Positions 1-12,400 are shown, counted from the first letter of the stretch. The stretch: 64,000 nt of DNA from Fragilaria crotonensis (GCA_022925895.1 JAKSYS010000062.1:1-64000), one strand, 5' to 3'. The notes: generated by a model not told the origin, from the letters alone. Translations and numbers: made by a program.

Positions 1-472
1 TAACCCCTAACCCCTAACCCCTAACCCCTAACCCCTAACCCCTAACCCTAACCCCTAACCCTCAACCCCAACCCCTAACCCCTAACCCCTAACCCCTAAC
101 CCCTAACCCCTAACCCCAACCCCTAACCCCTAACCCCTAACCCTAACCCTAACCCCTAACCCCTAACCCTAACCCCTAACCCCTAACCCCTAACCCCTAA
201 CCCCTAACCCCTAACCCCTAACCCCTAACCTCCCTAACCCCTAACCCCCTAACTCCCTAACCCCTAACCCTAACTCCCTAACCCTAACCCCTAACCCCTA
301 ACCCTAACCCCTAACCCCTAACCCTAACCCCTAACCCCTAACCCTAACCCTAACCCTAACCCCTAACCCTAACCCTAACCCTAACTCCCTAACCCCTAAC
401 CCCTAACCCCTAACCCTAACCCCTAACCCCTAATCCCTAACCCTAACCCCTAACCCCTAACTCCCTAACCCT
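1..472. repeat. Left telomere, mixed CCCTAA / CCCCTAA repeats
   Basis: An uninterrupted run of C-strand telomere repeats, seen directly. Most units are the 7-mer TAACCCC, mixed with the 6-mer TAACCC and some TAACTCCC or CAACCCC variants. The C-rich strand reads 5' to 3' into the window, as expected at a left chromosome end. The G-strand would be TTAGGG/TTAGGGG, so the telomerase template seems to allow slippage. The array stops at a short CTTCATG joint with the satellite. Confidence 0.97.
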
Positions 473-2661
473 TCATGTAATCCAACGTAATCGATTACTC
501 GCCACATCAAACACATGACGAAGTTTTCAAGCACTCGACGTAATCGACATTATCGCCACCTTCAAACACATGACGAGTTTTCATGCAATCCGACTAATCG
601 ATTACTCGCCATAACAAACACATGACGAGTTTTCAAGCAATCCGACTAATCGACACTCGCCATAACAAACACATGACGAGTTTTCATGCAATCAGACTAA
701 TCGATTACTCGCCACATCAAACACATGACGAGTTTTCCTGCACTCCAACGTAATCGATTACTCGCCACATCAATCTCATGACGAGTTTTCATAAAATCCG
801 ACTAATCGATTACTAGCCACATCAAACACATGACGAGTTTTCATGCAATCCGACTAATCGACATTCGCCACATCAAACACATGACGAGTTTTCATGCAAT
901 CCGACTAATCGACATTCGCCACATCAAACACATGACGAGTTTTCATGCAATCCGACGTAATCGATTACTCGCCATATCAAACACATGACGAAGTTTTCAA
1001 GCAATCCGACTAATCAATTACTCGCCACATCAAACATATGACGAAGTTTTCATGAACTCCAACGTAATCGACACTCGCCACATCAAGCACATGACGAGTT
1101 TTCATGCACTCCAACGTAATCGATTACTCGCCACATCAAACACATGACGAAGTTTTCATTCAATCAGACTAATCGACACTCGCCATAACAAACATGACGA
1201 GTTTTCAAGCAATCCGACTAATCAATTACTCGCCACATCAAACATATGACGAGTTTTCATGAACTCCAACGTAATCGATTACTCGCCACATCAAGCACAT
1301 GACGAGTTTTCATGCACTCCAACGTAATCGATTACTCGCCACATCAAACACATGACGAGTTTTCATTCAATCAGACTAATCGATTACTCGCCGCATCAAA
1401 CACATGACGAGTTTTCATAAAATCCAACGTAATCGATTACTCGCCACATCAAACACATGACGAGTTTTCATGCAATCCGACGTAATCGATTACTCGCCAC
1501 ATCAAACACAAGACGAGTTTTCATGCAATCCGACGTAATCGATTACTCGCCACATCAAACACATGACGAGTTTTCATGAACTCCGACTAATCTATTACTC
1601 GCCACATCAAACACATGACGAGTTTTCATGCAATCCGACTAATCGATTACTCGCCACATCAAACACATGACGAGTTTTCATGGAATCCGACGTAATCGAT
1701 TACTCGCCATAACAAACACATGACGAAGTTTTCAAGCAATCAGACTAATCGATTACTCGCCACATCAAACACATGACGAGTTTTCATGAACTCCAACGTA
1801 ATCGATTACCGCCACATCAAACACATGACGAGTTTTCATGCAATCCGACTAATCGACACTCGCCACATCAAACACATGACGAGTTTTCATGCAATCCGAC
1901 TAATCGATCACTCGCCACATCAAACACATGACGAGTTTTCATGCAATCCGACGTAATCGATTACTCGCCACATCAAACACATGACGAGTTTTCATGAACT
2001 CCGACGTAATCGATTACTCGCCACATCAAACACATGACGAGTTTTCATGCAATCCGACTAATCGATTACTCGCCACATCAAACACATGACGAGTTTTCAT
2101 GCAATCCGACGTAATCGATTACTCGCCACATCAAACACATGACGAGTTTTCATGCAATCCGACGTAATCGATTACTCGCCACATCAAACACATGACGAGT
2201 TTTCATGCAATCCGACTAATCGATCACTCGCCACATCAAACACATGACGAGTTTTCATGCAATCCGACTAATCGATTACTCGCCACATCAAACACATGAC
2301 GAGTTTTCATGCAATCCGACTAATCGATTACTCGCCACATCAAACACATGACGAGTTTTCATGCAATCCGACGTAATCGATTACTAGCCACATCAAACAC
2401 ATGACGAGTTTTCACCAATCCGACGTAATCGATTACTCGCCACATCAAACACATGACGAGTTTTCATGCAATCCAACGTAATCGATTACTCGCCACATCA
2501 AACACATGACGAGTTTTCATGCAATCCGACTAATCGATTACTCGCCACATCAAACACATGACGAGTTTTCATGCAATCCGACGTAATCGATCACTAGCCA
2601 CATCAAACACATGACGAGTTTTCATGCACTTCGCCTAATCGATTACTAGCCACATCAAAAC
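473..2661. repeat. Subtelomeric satellite, 52-54 bp units, about 41 copies
   Basis: Tandem units run back to back, each with a stretch like CATGACGAGTTTTCATGCAA, then TCCGAC(GT)AATCGATTACTC and GCCACATCAAACA. Units are 52 bp, or 54 bp when a GT is present after CCGAC. Most carry the 10-bp palindrome TAATCGATTA; some have lost it (for example ATCGACACTCG). Units next to the telomere are more variable than those near 2 kb. No ORF of note lies here. This is a typical telomere-associated satellite. Confidence 0.95.
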
Positions 2662-2879
2662 ACGTTATATATCTGTAATCTTGCTACTTTCAAATCAACA
2701 CACTTTTTTATTCCAAAAATGATCGTTTCTATTTGTAGTAGGTTAATGATAAACGGTCCATTTTTAAACTACGTTTAAAAATTACTATATGTTTAATATA
2801 TCCTTTGGTGGCGCTAGAGATTACGTGGATTTAAACTTCCTTGTGGTCATCCAACCACTCTAAAATCATCAAGAAAGGA

Positions 2880-3608
2880 ATGATGCCGTCAGTAGAAGGT
2901 GACGAGTGTATGTCTGACATTTCAGAACAAAAGCTGCTGATCGACTTGTTGGACACTTCATTTTCAGACAAGGCTGATGAAATGCAGATCTCGTCGATTC
3001 ATGCAAATGAGTCGTCTTTGTTTGAATCTCCAAAAAAAGGTATCCCACGTGAGATCTATGTTGCCGGTGACAGTGTTCTTATGATGGCAGTTGATTCTCC
3101 TTTGTCTCAAGTAAAGGAGGAATGCAAACGGTCGGACGGTTCCCCGTTCATTATTGATTTAACAAATACTGACAACGATGGTCCATCGATATCCATCGAG
3201 GATAGCGATGGAGTCACTGTTGCTGTGGTTGTCGAATCAAAATTGGCGAAAGTTGCTGCGGAAAAGTTGCGTACTTATATGTACACTCTTCCGCGTGTGA
3301 AAGCACACAAAGTTCATGACGACGACGTTAAAGAATACTTCCCGATCATGGACAAAACAGGAAAAATTACAGGAATGTGCTATTCAAGCAGATACGGTAA
3401 AATCTTCTCCCACAGTGGTCGCGCTTGCATGAGGAAATTTGTTTGGGTTGACTTCATGGATCGACTTAACAGTGAAGAAGACCACTATCGTGTTGTAGAC
3501 AAGTATGGATTCATGATTGGCATAAAAAGCATTCGCAAGCATGATCGGAATGATGGTTCTGTTTTGTCCGTGAGGTATCAGAAAAAATTGTCGACTACTT
3601 TGAGTTGA
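2880..3608 (+). CDS. Unknown protein, 242 aa
   Basis: First gene inward from the telomere and not recognised. I start it at the ATG at 2880; the frame is open from 2841 but only with a TTG codon there. The N-terminal ~100 residues are acidic and Ser-rich (likely disordered). The C-terminal half (from about residue 110) looks folded and basic, with segments such as SKLAKVAAEKLRTYMYTLPR and DKYGFMIGIKSIRKHD. No signal peptide or membrane segment is seen. The frame is unbroken for 243 codons and ends just before a 15-bp inverted repeat shared with the convergent gene on its right. It could be an orphan gene or part of a mobile element. Confidence 0.6.
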   Translation: MMPSVEGDECMSDISEQKLLIDLLDTSFSDKADEMQISSIHANESSLFESPKKGIPREIYVAGDSVLMMAVDSPLSQVKEECKRSDGSPFIIDLTNTDNDGPSISIEDSDGVTVAVVVESKLAKVAAEKLRTYMYTLPRVKAHKVHDDDVKEYFPIMDKTGKITGMCYSSRYGKIFSHSGRACMRKFVWVDFMDRLNSEEDHYRVVDKYGFMIGIKSIRKHDRNDGSVLSVRYQKKLSTTLS

Positions 3609-3626
3609 AAAACACGGTTAGGGCTA

Positions 3627-3666
3627 CATAATTGTTAAGAAATGTTAATCGTTCTTAACAATTATG
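3627..3666. terminator. 15-bp perfect inverted repeat between convergent genes
   Basis: CATAATTGTTAAGAA at 3627-3641 is matched by its exact reverse complement at 3652-3666, around a 10-nt loop. It lies where the + gene ending at 3608 meets the - gene ending at 3645, and the stop codon of the - gene falls inside it. A two-way 3'-end structure is the simplest reading; a tiny MITE remnant is possible. Confidence 0.45.
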
Positions 3667-6600
3667 TCAGGAATTACGCTCCTACGCGTGCATAATGTAT
3701 CATGATTCGTGTGCATCGTATGGTTCGCTTTCATCACGTGGCTGTGTGAGGTCCACAACGCCCTCCTTGTTTCCACGAACATCGTCGTTTTCGTGAAAAC
3801 ATATGTGTCTTGTGTATTTTTGGAAAGGTTGGCCAGGACGTTGCTTAAAGACACTAGTTCTCGTTGAGAAGTCAGGTCTTCCATACCCGATCGGTCTTCC
3901 GTTTGCGAATTAGTCCCTCCATCTTCGTTGTTTGTTTCAGGTAAAATTTTGTTTTCAGGCAGAATAAATTGGGGTCCTCTCTCCAACTGTGGAAGAACCT
4001 GGTTTTCCACTGGAACGTGAGGCATGAGTTTTTCACACCCCAGGGACTCTTCTGGATTTGGCGCGATTTCACACACATTAGGTGGTGAGTTCGACGAGGA
4101 CACGTCTAAAGCTTTCTTTTTTCTTGGAGGCTTTTTCTTGGAAGTGGTGTTTGCAACTTTGGGGATAGTCATCTTTGCAACGACAGTTTCTCTATTCGTC
4201 CTTGCATGAGCAGCGAAGGCTTGTCGAATTTTTCTCATTTTTTTGTTCTCCCCTTCCAGGGCAATCCAGACTCCATCTTTGAAATCCATGAATTGGTAAC
4301 CATCGCCATCCAATTTTTCCATGAACTTCCTCAACGCATTTGTTCTGTCCTCACTTAATGGGGGTAGGCTTTCGTATTGGGGAGAATATTCCTTCATTCT
4401 TCTTCGAAATTCCTTGTTTGCTAAACTACCCTTGTAATAAGGATTTCCCATTCCCAAAATCCAAGTTGGTGCAGGGGGTCCTGGGCCACCAACGGCACTG
4501 CCTGTTCGCCGATATGTTCGACGGAATTTGTGTTAGTTTTTCTCTTACTGTCAACTTTTGTTGTGTTGGTTTCAACTCGTCTCAAATTATTGAATCGCCT
4601 CTTAAGCACCTGTATTGCAGGACCGATACACATTTCGGACCAAGGTCCACCTTCGCCGGAAGGTTGATGGACAAATTTGAAGCGTTCCCGCTTGAGTATC
4701 CAGTACATCTTGAAATAAGCAGTTTCACTTGTAGTACCTGCTTTGATGTGCTCCTCGTAAAGAACTTTGAGTTCAGCAGTGCGTTTCAAATATGACTTTG
4801 GGAAGTTCGAGTGATTGCTTTTTTTACATACGCGTACTTCCACAAAATCGGAGTCTTCGTTGGCGCAGCCACCATCTTCCTCATTAGGTTCCGGTTCCTC
4901 AAAGCACTTTCTTATGTGAGTGAGTACTTCCGACACGACCGTAGATGGATTTTGTAGATGTGAGAACTTGAAAACTTCCCATAATAGGATTTCTTTTTCC
5001 AATTCTGACTTCACTTCATCGTATCTTTCTTTGAAAATGGAGACAATACTGGAAACACCATCGAGCGGAATGGTGGGGTAGCTCATACCCAGATCTGTAT
5101 GAGCTGAACCCTCGGCCGCTGTCAGTCCTGGTCTTCTTGCCACATTTGGAACGGACGCATCCAAAGTGATCACAGGTACTCTGGCGACGCTTGTAATGGA
5201 AGTCTCGTCTTCCCAGCAATTTTCTTCAGCACTTTCTGCTGTGTTGACATTATCATCTGGAGGAGAAGTAACTAGACCTTCTGGCACACTTGGCTGGATG
5301 GTTTCAATACGCCGCTTTTTTGTCGAAACAGTGCGACGCTTTGTTTTTTTGCTGCTTCTTGGAGTCAAGCCATCCTCTTCTGACGTATCCTCAAATGTTG
5401 GTTTGCGCAAGCGCTTAGCAGCTTCTTTCTCGCCAGGTCCCCAACGTTTCTTATCTTTCCCTTTTTGTTTCGGAAGAGACGGTACCCAATTATTCAGAAA
5501 AGAAAGGTCAGGAATGATTTTGTCACCTGCCATCTCGTAAAGTTCCAATTGAGGATTTTTTAATAGACGTCCGTCCCCCAATTTGCATACTTTGTATTCC
5601 TCGAATTCGACCACATCACTGCCCAGTTGATAACTTGCAATTCTGTCGACAAGTTGATACAAGTTGACCTGCATATGAAAGAAATAGGAATTCCAACCTT
5701 CTTCGGTATGGCCGCGTACGTTGTCAAAGCGCATCTCTTGCAAATTTGTTTTGGGATCGTTATGATTTGGTTTCATCAATGTGCAATACTCGAGCAGAAA
5801 TGTGAATGAAGCCATGGCAGTATCGGCTGTTGTTGAGTACGGCATAGATAAGGCTGGATGACCTTGTGGCAGATCGAAAGTGCGGAACCGACCCTTCGCG
5901 ATATCGTTCCTGTCCATATCGTGATCAAGAACATATCCAAAGTTGACTTTTTCATTTCGAAACAGTCTCTCAAAGTGTCTCATTGTCTGAAACCACGGAG
6001 CAACGGACTCATCAATCCATGTACAGTTCAAAGGAACTGTACTAGAGTTTTTCGGAGTTGAATGGCATACATGATAGGCCAACTTGAGGAAAAAGGAGTA
6101 CTGAAGTTGTCGGAGGGAATCGGTGCGTTCAAATTCGTTGTCGGGCACAGGAAGTGGTTCGAATTGTATGTACCCACAATCACTTTCTGTGCCATCGTTT
6201 GTGTCGTGCTTTTTATTACCAACTGCTATCTTTCCAGCATTGAAGGAAATGAAACAACCCCAAATGAAGTCAACTTCATCGCATGTTAGCATGGCGATGT
6301 ACGGCTTCTCAAATAGATCAGTGTTTCCAAAATAAACTTCATGACACATGAAGAGGCCTCCATAAACTTCTTGTGGTCTATATATGGATGAAAAATGTGG
6401 TTCAAACTTCCATCCGGTTGACCATTAGTCGACAACATCATTTCGCGGTGCAATAACGTCATTTGGCGGTATTGCTGAAACAGGTAAACCATGAGCCTGA
6501 CTGCATCCATAACGGCAATAGGAATGAGGGTCATGTACTTGTTCCAAATGACCGCGTGCGGATCACGCTTCAGCCAAGAAATGGCAATCTGCAGAAAATC

Positions 6601-7544
6601 GGAGGTGCAACCCTCATTTTTCTTGGTGAAACATCGCGTTACCCAAGACATGTGGACGACGTCGCAGGCAGGAGAGGGTACATCATTGCCCGACGAGGTT
6701 GAGAACACGTGATGCTTCAGTTTCGAAGCTGAAGTTGATTCAAAGTCAGGTGCACAATGGTTGAGACTTTCCAGGCCCAACGTACCAGGCAAATATGAAT
6801 ATGTCGAAGGGGGAACCCATCCAATTTGGGTCCGTGAAAAATCGTGCTTTTACCTCCTTCAAATAAGGATTCCAGTTGTATTTGGACTCTTTTGCGATGC
6901 ATTTTTTGTAAAGCCATTTCAATTCCTTTTCCGTCGAATCAAAGTAATTACTGAGCGGACTGCCTACCGCCTCATCTTTGAATGCTTCGACCAATTCGTC
7001 AGGAAATTTCTTCTTCGTCATATCCTTAAATCCAAGCTTTTTTTTGTAGTACCTCGCCGTTGGTTTATTCTCTGTTGGATTCACTTTCAGATACATCCAA
7101 ATCTTCATTTTTCTTTAGTCTGGACCGCATGATGACTGATACGAGGGAAAACAACAAGGTGGCCATTCCTGTATTCTGAATGTACACCTCAGTTGCGACG
7201 TACAATATAACGCAAGAATCACCAGCGGCTGCAAAGGTGATTGCACTGATTGCGTTCGATTTGTCAGGGTTCAGAATGGCAATTGTTTCTCCCTTCGTTA
7301 ATGCAGGCAACAACGCTTCACGATCGTGCACATTTTCAAATATGAAGTGATACAAGGAGTGCACAGGAAGGGATACATCAGGTGATGATCCAGTATCGTA
7401 CACAACCCAATAATGACGAAGAAAATCTGGCAAATCAAAACTCGGGTGTATGAGTGGATGATATGGGAGGACGTCCTCAAATTTGCAAAACACTGTGTCA
7501 TCCTCTCCCTGTAGGGGATGAATAAACTTGACTGATTTTGACAT
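3645..7544 (-). CDS. GNAT-like and DUF6824-like protein, frame broken
   Basis: Reading leftward from the ATG at 7544, five overlapping frames (7544-7065, 7108-6746, 6792-6286, 6349-4421, 4457-3645) read as one protein of roughly 1,290 residues. The first part resembles an N-acetyltransferase: a core beta strand followed by NTGMATLLFSLV (acetyl-CoA loop), then ARYYKKKLGF typical of the last GNAT helix. The long middle part is unrecognised, with a Lys/Arg/Ser/Thr-rich stretch near 5,400. The last part (ending 3645) has GNPYYKGSLANKEFRRRMKE and FKDGVWIALEGENKKMRKIR, resembling the DUF6824 domain common in diatoms. The overlaps are only 36-63 bases with no GT-AG introns, so these are frame breaks (two net -1, two net +1). 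It may be a decayed gene or a gene with consensus errors; its role is unknown. Confidence 0.5.
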
Positions 7545-8037
7545 CAGTTACGAATGACAAGGGGAAAAGAAAGAACAAAAGGGAGAAGGAGAGATCTGCA
7601 AGATTTTAATGACATCGAAAGTAAGAGATTGACTGTAGATTGTACACGAATGTAGTGGTGCTGCCATTGGTGACGTTTACAACTGTGGCGAGTTTTGGAT
7701 GAGAAGTCGACGTCAACATCCAAATCTAACAAGCATTGTCAGCGGGGTATACGTAGATATGCGCGTAGGCGTGTACGTACGAAAAATCTAGTATCAATAC
7801 ACTGTGTGGAGCGCAGAAACTCACTCCTAACCTCACATTTGCATCGACATGAAATGACCATGCTGAGTTTTGCAAGTGGTGTTGGCGAATAAAAAGACAA
7901 CAAGGAAAGTAAGTTGATGCTTAGTACATTTGTGACAGGACACCGCTAGCTGTGGCATTCCTCGCGGTAGCAGAAGCGCCGAGATTGACAAGGAAACTAT
8001 CCTGAGTCAAAGTACGGTTGATATCACGAGTTACAAC
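7545..8037. other. Intergenic stretch between divergent genes
   Basis: Upstream of the - gene at 7544 and the + gene at 8038, so it should hold both promoters. The only structure seen is the first copy of a 138-bp repeat from about 7935, which continues into the + coding region. No unit terminus (hairpin plus GAACCCC tail) is seen here, so the left end of the first array unit is not defined. Confidence 0.5.
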
Positions 8038-8330
8038 ATGGAAATGAAATGGGTGTGCAGTACAGTTGTTAACCAGGACACCGCTAGCTGTGACATTAGT
8101 CGCGGTAGCAGAAGCTCCAACCTCAACTTGGAACCCATCATGATTCATAGTACGGTTGATAGCACGTGTTCCAACAAGGAAATGAACGTGATTAGTAGTA
8201 CTGTTCTGAAAAAGGACCCTGCTAGCCAAGAGGAATGTCGCCGTAGCAGAAGATCCAACATCAAATTGGAAACCATCAAAAAACGTAGTACAGTCGTCAA
8301 AATAAAAACCAGTGCTTCAAAAAATGAAAT
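7935..8330. repeat. 138-bp direct repeat, three copies, running into a CDS
   Basis: The GCTAGC marker of each copy falls at 7945, 8083 and 8221, a spacing of exactly 138 bp (46 codons). Copies 2 and 3 are translated in frame at the start of the oxygenase-like gene (NQDTASCDISRGSRSSNLNL then KKDPASQEECRRSRRSNIKL). Copy 1 is upstream of the ATG. Identity falls from copy to copy. Confidence 0.75.
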
Positions 8331-9399
8331 CATGGGAAAGAGAGGATATCAACACCTATACAAATCAAGCAAAGCACCATCGAGCAAAAAAGTGCGCGAG
8401 GCATACAATGAATCTTTAAAAATTGAAAACAAAAAGAACAAGAAGGCGGCAAGACGCGATTATAAAAAGCAAAACAAGATAGGAAAACTGACCCTTGTTA
8501 AGGCATCGCCAGTGCACTGCATTTGCCCATTACTTTTGAAAAGCGGAACGCCAATTTTCTTCAGCGGAACGAGAGATAAGGTAATGAAGAATCTGAAACA
8601 GCACCGGAACGCACATGTGCTATCAGCAATTGAAAATCTCAAGGTTGTTGATACAGTGCTCGGTGCAAGAATGGAATCAGAAGGTGGGGACACTGTGTTC
8701 ACATTGATTCCACGGGAATATGCAATCGAAAAATTGACGCATGTGCATGAAACACTTCGATCACTATACGCATTGGATGGTTCGCAAACGAAAGCTGAAG
8801 TGAGAGGGAAGACGAGAGTGACTGTGGCGGAGGATGATGGAAAGTACATCACTGTGGGGTTAAAGCCAAATAGAGGTAGAAAAGGTATTTCCGAATCGTG
8901 GCCAAAAAAGTTGAGCAACGTTGACAAGAAAAAAATTTGCAAGCTGATTAGTACATGTCAGGATGTTGCCAAAGGATACGTGCCGGCAAATGAACTACGA
9001 GGATTGCAATTTGCGAAGATGATGGCACAGTGGCCAAATCTGAAAGGAGTGTCATCGCAGCAAATATGGGGAAGTCTTGCTTGTGGCAAGAACTATTACT
9101 TGAACACACATTTGGACGAGGATTTTTTTTATTCCTTGACAACAATTGCTTCCGCGTGGGGACTACGACAGGATATCGATCGGTACAGCATGGAAGCTGA
9201 AGTGTGCAATTACTTCACCTTTGCTGAGGAAGGGATAGCTGTCGCGCTCAGGCCAGGGGACATGCTTCTTTTCAACCCATTGTATCAACACTGTCTTTCG
9301 TCGCGAACATCCAATTATGAAAACAAGGATGTGTTTTGCTTGTCGTTGTACCTAAAGACTGCAGTGGTGGGAGGTAATAACAACAGTGTGCAAAAGTAG
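8038..9399 (+). CDS. HxD...H oxygenase-like protein of array unit 1
   Basis: An unbroken 453-aa frame starting at the ATG at 8038. Residues 1-95 are Ser-rich 46-residue repeats, followed by a basic Lys-rich stretch (about 95-150, nuclear-localisation-like). The C-terminal ~110 residues look like a double-stranded beta-helix Fe(II) dioxygenase: HLDED gives an HxD pair (H358, D360), then GIAVALRPGDMLLFNP and a distal His (H418) in YQHCLSSR. This pattern is known from 2-oxoglutarate/Fe(II) enzymes including the TET/JBP group; substrate and family assignment are inference. It converges on the helicase gene with a 95-bp gap. A second, broken copy sits in the same place relative to the helicase in unit 6, so the two genes travel together. 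Confidence 0.7.
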   Translation: MEMKWVCSTVVNQDTASCDISRGSRSSNLNLEPIMIHSTVDSTCSNKEMNVISSTVLKKDPASQEECRRSRRSNIKLETIKKRSTVVKIKTSASKNEIMGKRGYQHLYKSSKAPSSKKVREAYNESLKIENKKNKKAARRDYKKQNKIGKLTLVKASPVHCICPLLLKSGTPIFFSGTRDKVMKNLKQHRNAHVLSAIENLKVVDTVLGARMESEGGDTVFTLIPREYAIEKLTHVHETLRSLYALDGSQTKAEVRGKTRVTVAEDDGKYITVGLKPNRGRKGISESWPKKLSNVDKKKICKLISTCQDVAKGYVPANELRGLQFAKMMAQWPNLKGVSSQQIWGSLACGKNYYLNTHLDEDFFYSLTTIASAWGLRQDIDRYSMEAEVCNYFTFAEEGIAVALRPGDMLLFNPLYQHCLSSRTSNYENKDVFCLSLYLKTAVVGGNNNSVQK

Positions 9400-9494
9400 T
9401 TGTCAACCAATCATTAGTTCAACTTATTCTTTGGTGAATATATTTGGCCTCAATGGCAGCCATAAACAGGCAGAGACTGAACAACAATGCCTGT

Positions 9495-12400
9495 CTACCG
9501 GGACGCAGGTGTCATAAATGCTGTCTCCTGTGAGGCCAAAAACTTGGAAAATGATGCTTCTGAGGTGTAAATTTGTTCAACGTAAGCCTGGAAGGTACCT
9601 GTCACTTTTGCTCTGAGGAAGGTATGCGACAGTAATCGTCGCAGTCTGCCCTTAACTGGGCAGCTGTTGCTTTCGTGCTTCGTGGAACCGGCAGCGCCTT
9701 TAAAAACCCAACACTCGCAGCATGCTCGGTTGTTCAAATAATCTTTTTTAAAGGGACAAAGCTTGCGATCATGTGTACTCACACCACATGCGTAACACAT
9801 TTTCCATTGGAAACAAACTTGTTGGTTCTCTGGCAAGGACTTGCTACCTGGTCCTCTCAAGAGAGGTATTCCTCGACACGTGGGTTTCCCACACACAAGA
9901 CAGGCCGATGACAATTGGAGTAAGACGCGTCGCGAGGCACATTCATCCTTTCGGACTTGATGAATGCGGTTGGTTGCCTCGCTTTGGAGACTCATCAACG
10001 GAATGTTGCGACAAAAGTGGCAGGCTCCACAATTGTCTAACGTTTCTCTCCCAAACGAAGCCGACAAAATCTTGATCGCACAACCCCTCTGTCCTTGGGA
10101 GGTGTCAGATAACCAATCATGAACTCCACTCGATGTCATAACCGCTTTGAAGTTGCAATGGTCTTTTGAAGAAATAAAGTTCTCATTCAAAAGCCGAGTG
10201 TAGCGATGTTCATCATCCTTAGTTCGGTGATCGGACAATTTGTCGGGAACCGCGAATAACACTTGACCAAAAGAGGTTCGCATGTAGTTTCGCAATCGAC
10301 CGAACGCTTGCACAATCTGCATGGAATCATACAGATATCCTACGCAAACCAAATATCTGCAGTATGGATTTTCATTGCCGACCAAGCCCATGGTTGTTGA
10401 TATGAGGATGTCTAACTTTCCATTGCTCCATGCTTCGGCGGTTTCTTTCACTTCCTTGTGAGTGGAATCAGAAGAAACAAACTTGCATTTATACCGGGTG
10501 GTGGAAAGCTGCTCGAATAAAGTCCTGCCATCCTTCTTCTCGGCAACAACAACGTGAGCAGCACAACGTGGACCTGATAGTCCTCCACCTGAGTCCATCT
10601 TTTTCTGGACGAATCGGGCAGCGAGGTTTACGTACAGAGACGAAACCGCTACCTTTATCTTAAATCCGCTTGGAAACTTTCCGACAACATGATTCCCAAG
10701 AATAACTTTGACATCACTCATGTCATCAGCGTTGGACAATCCTAGTTGCTTTGTGAATTTAGAAACTGCAAACGTAGGCATTGATCCACTCAACATGACA
10801 ATGGGAATACCCAAACTTGGAAGTTTGGAATATACCTTGTACTTGTCTCGGAAACATGTCTCGGAAAGGATGGTGTGCGCTTCGTCTATTACAATTTTGT
10901 CGACGACATCCAACCACGACTTGAAAACTTCCCCGAAGTAATGGAACAAGTTGTTTAAGGCATCAAGGTTTAAAAACAGTAAACTCGGAAGACGTTCTTT
11001 CGTGTAGAGTCCTTCCGGCAACACACCATCAGAAGTGATGTCTTGCCCGGTGAAAACACGCATGTTGGAATCGAGTCCAAGCTTCTTAAAGGCTGCTGAA
11101 CATGTGGCGAACTGATATTCGGCCAGGAAGCGATACGGAGAAACATGGATGATGGTCTTCGTACTTTGGTTTGCGAGGACGCGAGCAATGGTTGGGATTA
11201 TGTAGCATTCTGACTTCCCTCACCAGGAGCTAGTAGAGCAACGCAATGCTGTGGCTTGGTGAAGGTCATACCATACCCAAACTCAACCAACTCTTTTTGT
11301 TGCAAGGAAAGGTAGTTGTGACCCTCTGGTGTTGAGGAAGTTGGATATCGGAGTTGCATTGCCGACCGCAGATTAGCCAAGGATAAAATATTCTGACATC
11401 TCGAGAATCCATATGATGTATCTCCTAAAGCAAAGTGATAGGCATTGAAGTGGGCCTCTTCTGAACCGACTCGTTCACTGGAATAGGTAGATGCATGAGT
11501 AAATGTTGAATGACCCATTTTGATGCTCCGATGGTGCTTGAGCACAAGTACTTGTGTTGCTCACCACCAGTAACAAAATTTGAGACGCAAGCCCAGAACT
11601 GACGAACCTGTGTCATGTCTGGTAATGACGACAAGTTGAAGAGATCCCGAATCACATGAGATGGTCCAAAATCTGATCGATTGACTCGCCTTGGAAAGAT
11701 TAATGATTGAGAGTCTTCATCTGAGAAAAGCTTCCATTGTTTTGGATCAGGGATCGAAACAACAAAAAATATCGGGAGATAATTGGTGGAAGCTTGCGTT
11801 CAACTTGTTTACACTTTCGTCGTGAAGCATTGGTGAAACCTTTCAATGATGTAAGGGAGTAGTAGATAGTATCATTGCTGTAAACGCAGTGAAACATTGA
11901 TGGTTCAACCAATTCGGTCATTCGTGCCGAGCCACCACCAAATCCATGAAAAGACATCTCGAGTTGTGCAGTTAAATAATCCAGATGCTCAAGAGGCAAG
12001 CACAAACCTTGCTTCCAAACTGAGTGAATATCGACAAGAGCAAGGTCCCCTGTGTCCTTGTCTACCCTTACCTTGACATTTGTTGCAAGGTCAACAATGG
12101 GTTCCCACCATAGCCCGTCTGCCAATTCAGTAATTGCATCCCGCATCAAGAACACTGTCCGAGGTACGATTCGAGACCATTCATCAAATAAGAAAGAATA
12201 TTGATCAACCATAATGTTGCCAACCGTATCAAGTGTTGTCTTTCTCCTTTTAGGCATGCGACGATGCATTTCACGAATTTGACGAACCATCGGTGACAAA
12301 ATGTGAATCACTGGTGATTCACGTACTGATTTGACAAGTGCAGGACCAAAATTGTAAATGACTGGTTGGAAAATGAACAGATAACGGAGCAAACGGCAGC

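Noticed and set aside
473-2661. CRISPR array
   Set aside because: Repeats are contiguous without unique spacers, next to a eukaryotic telomere.
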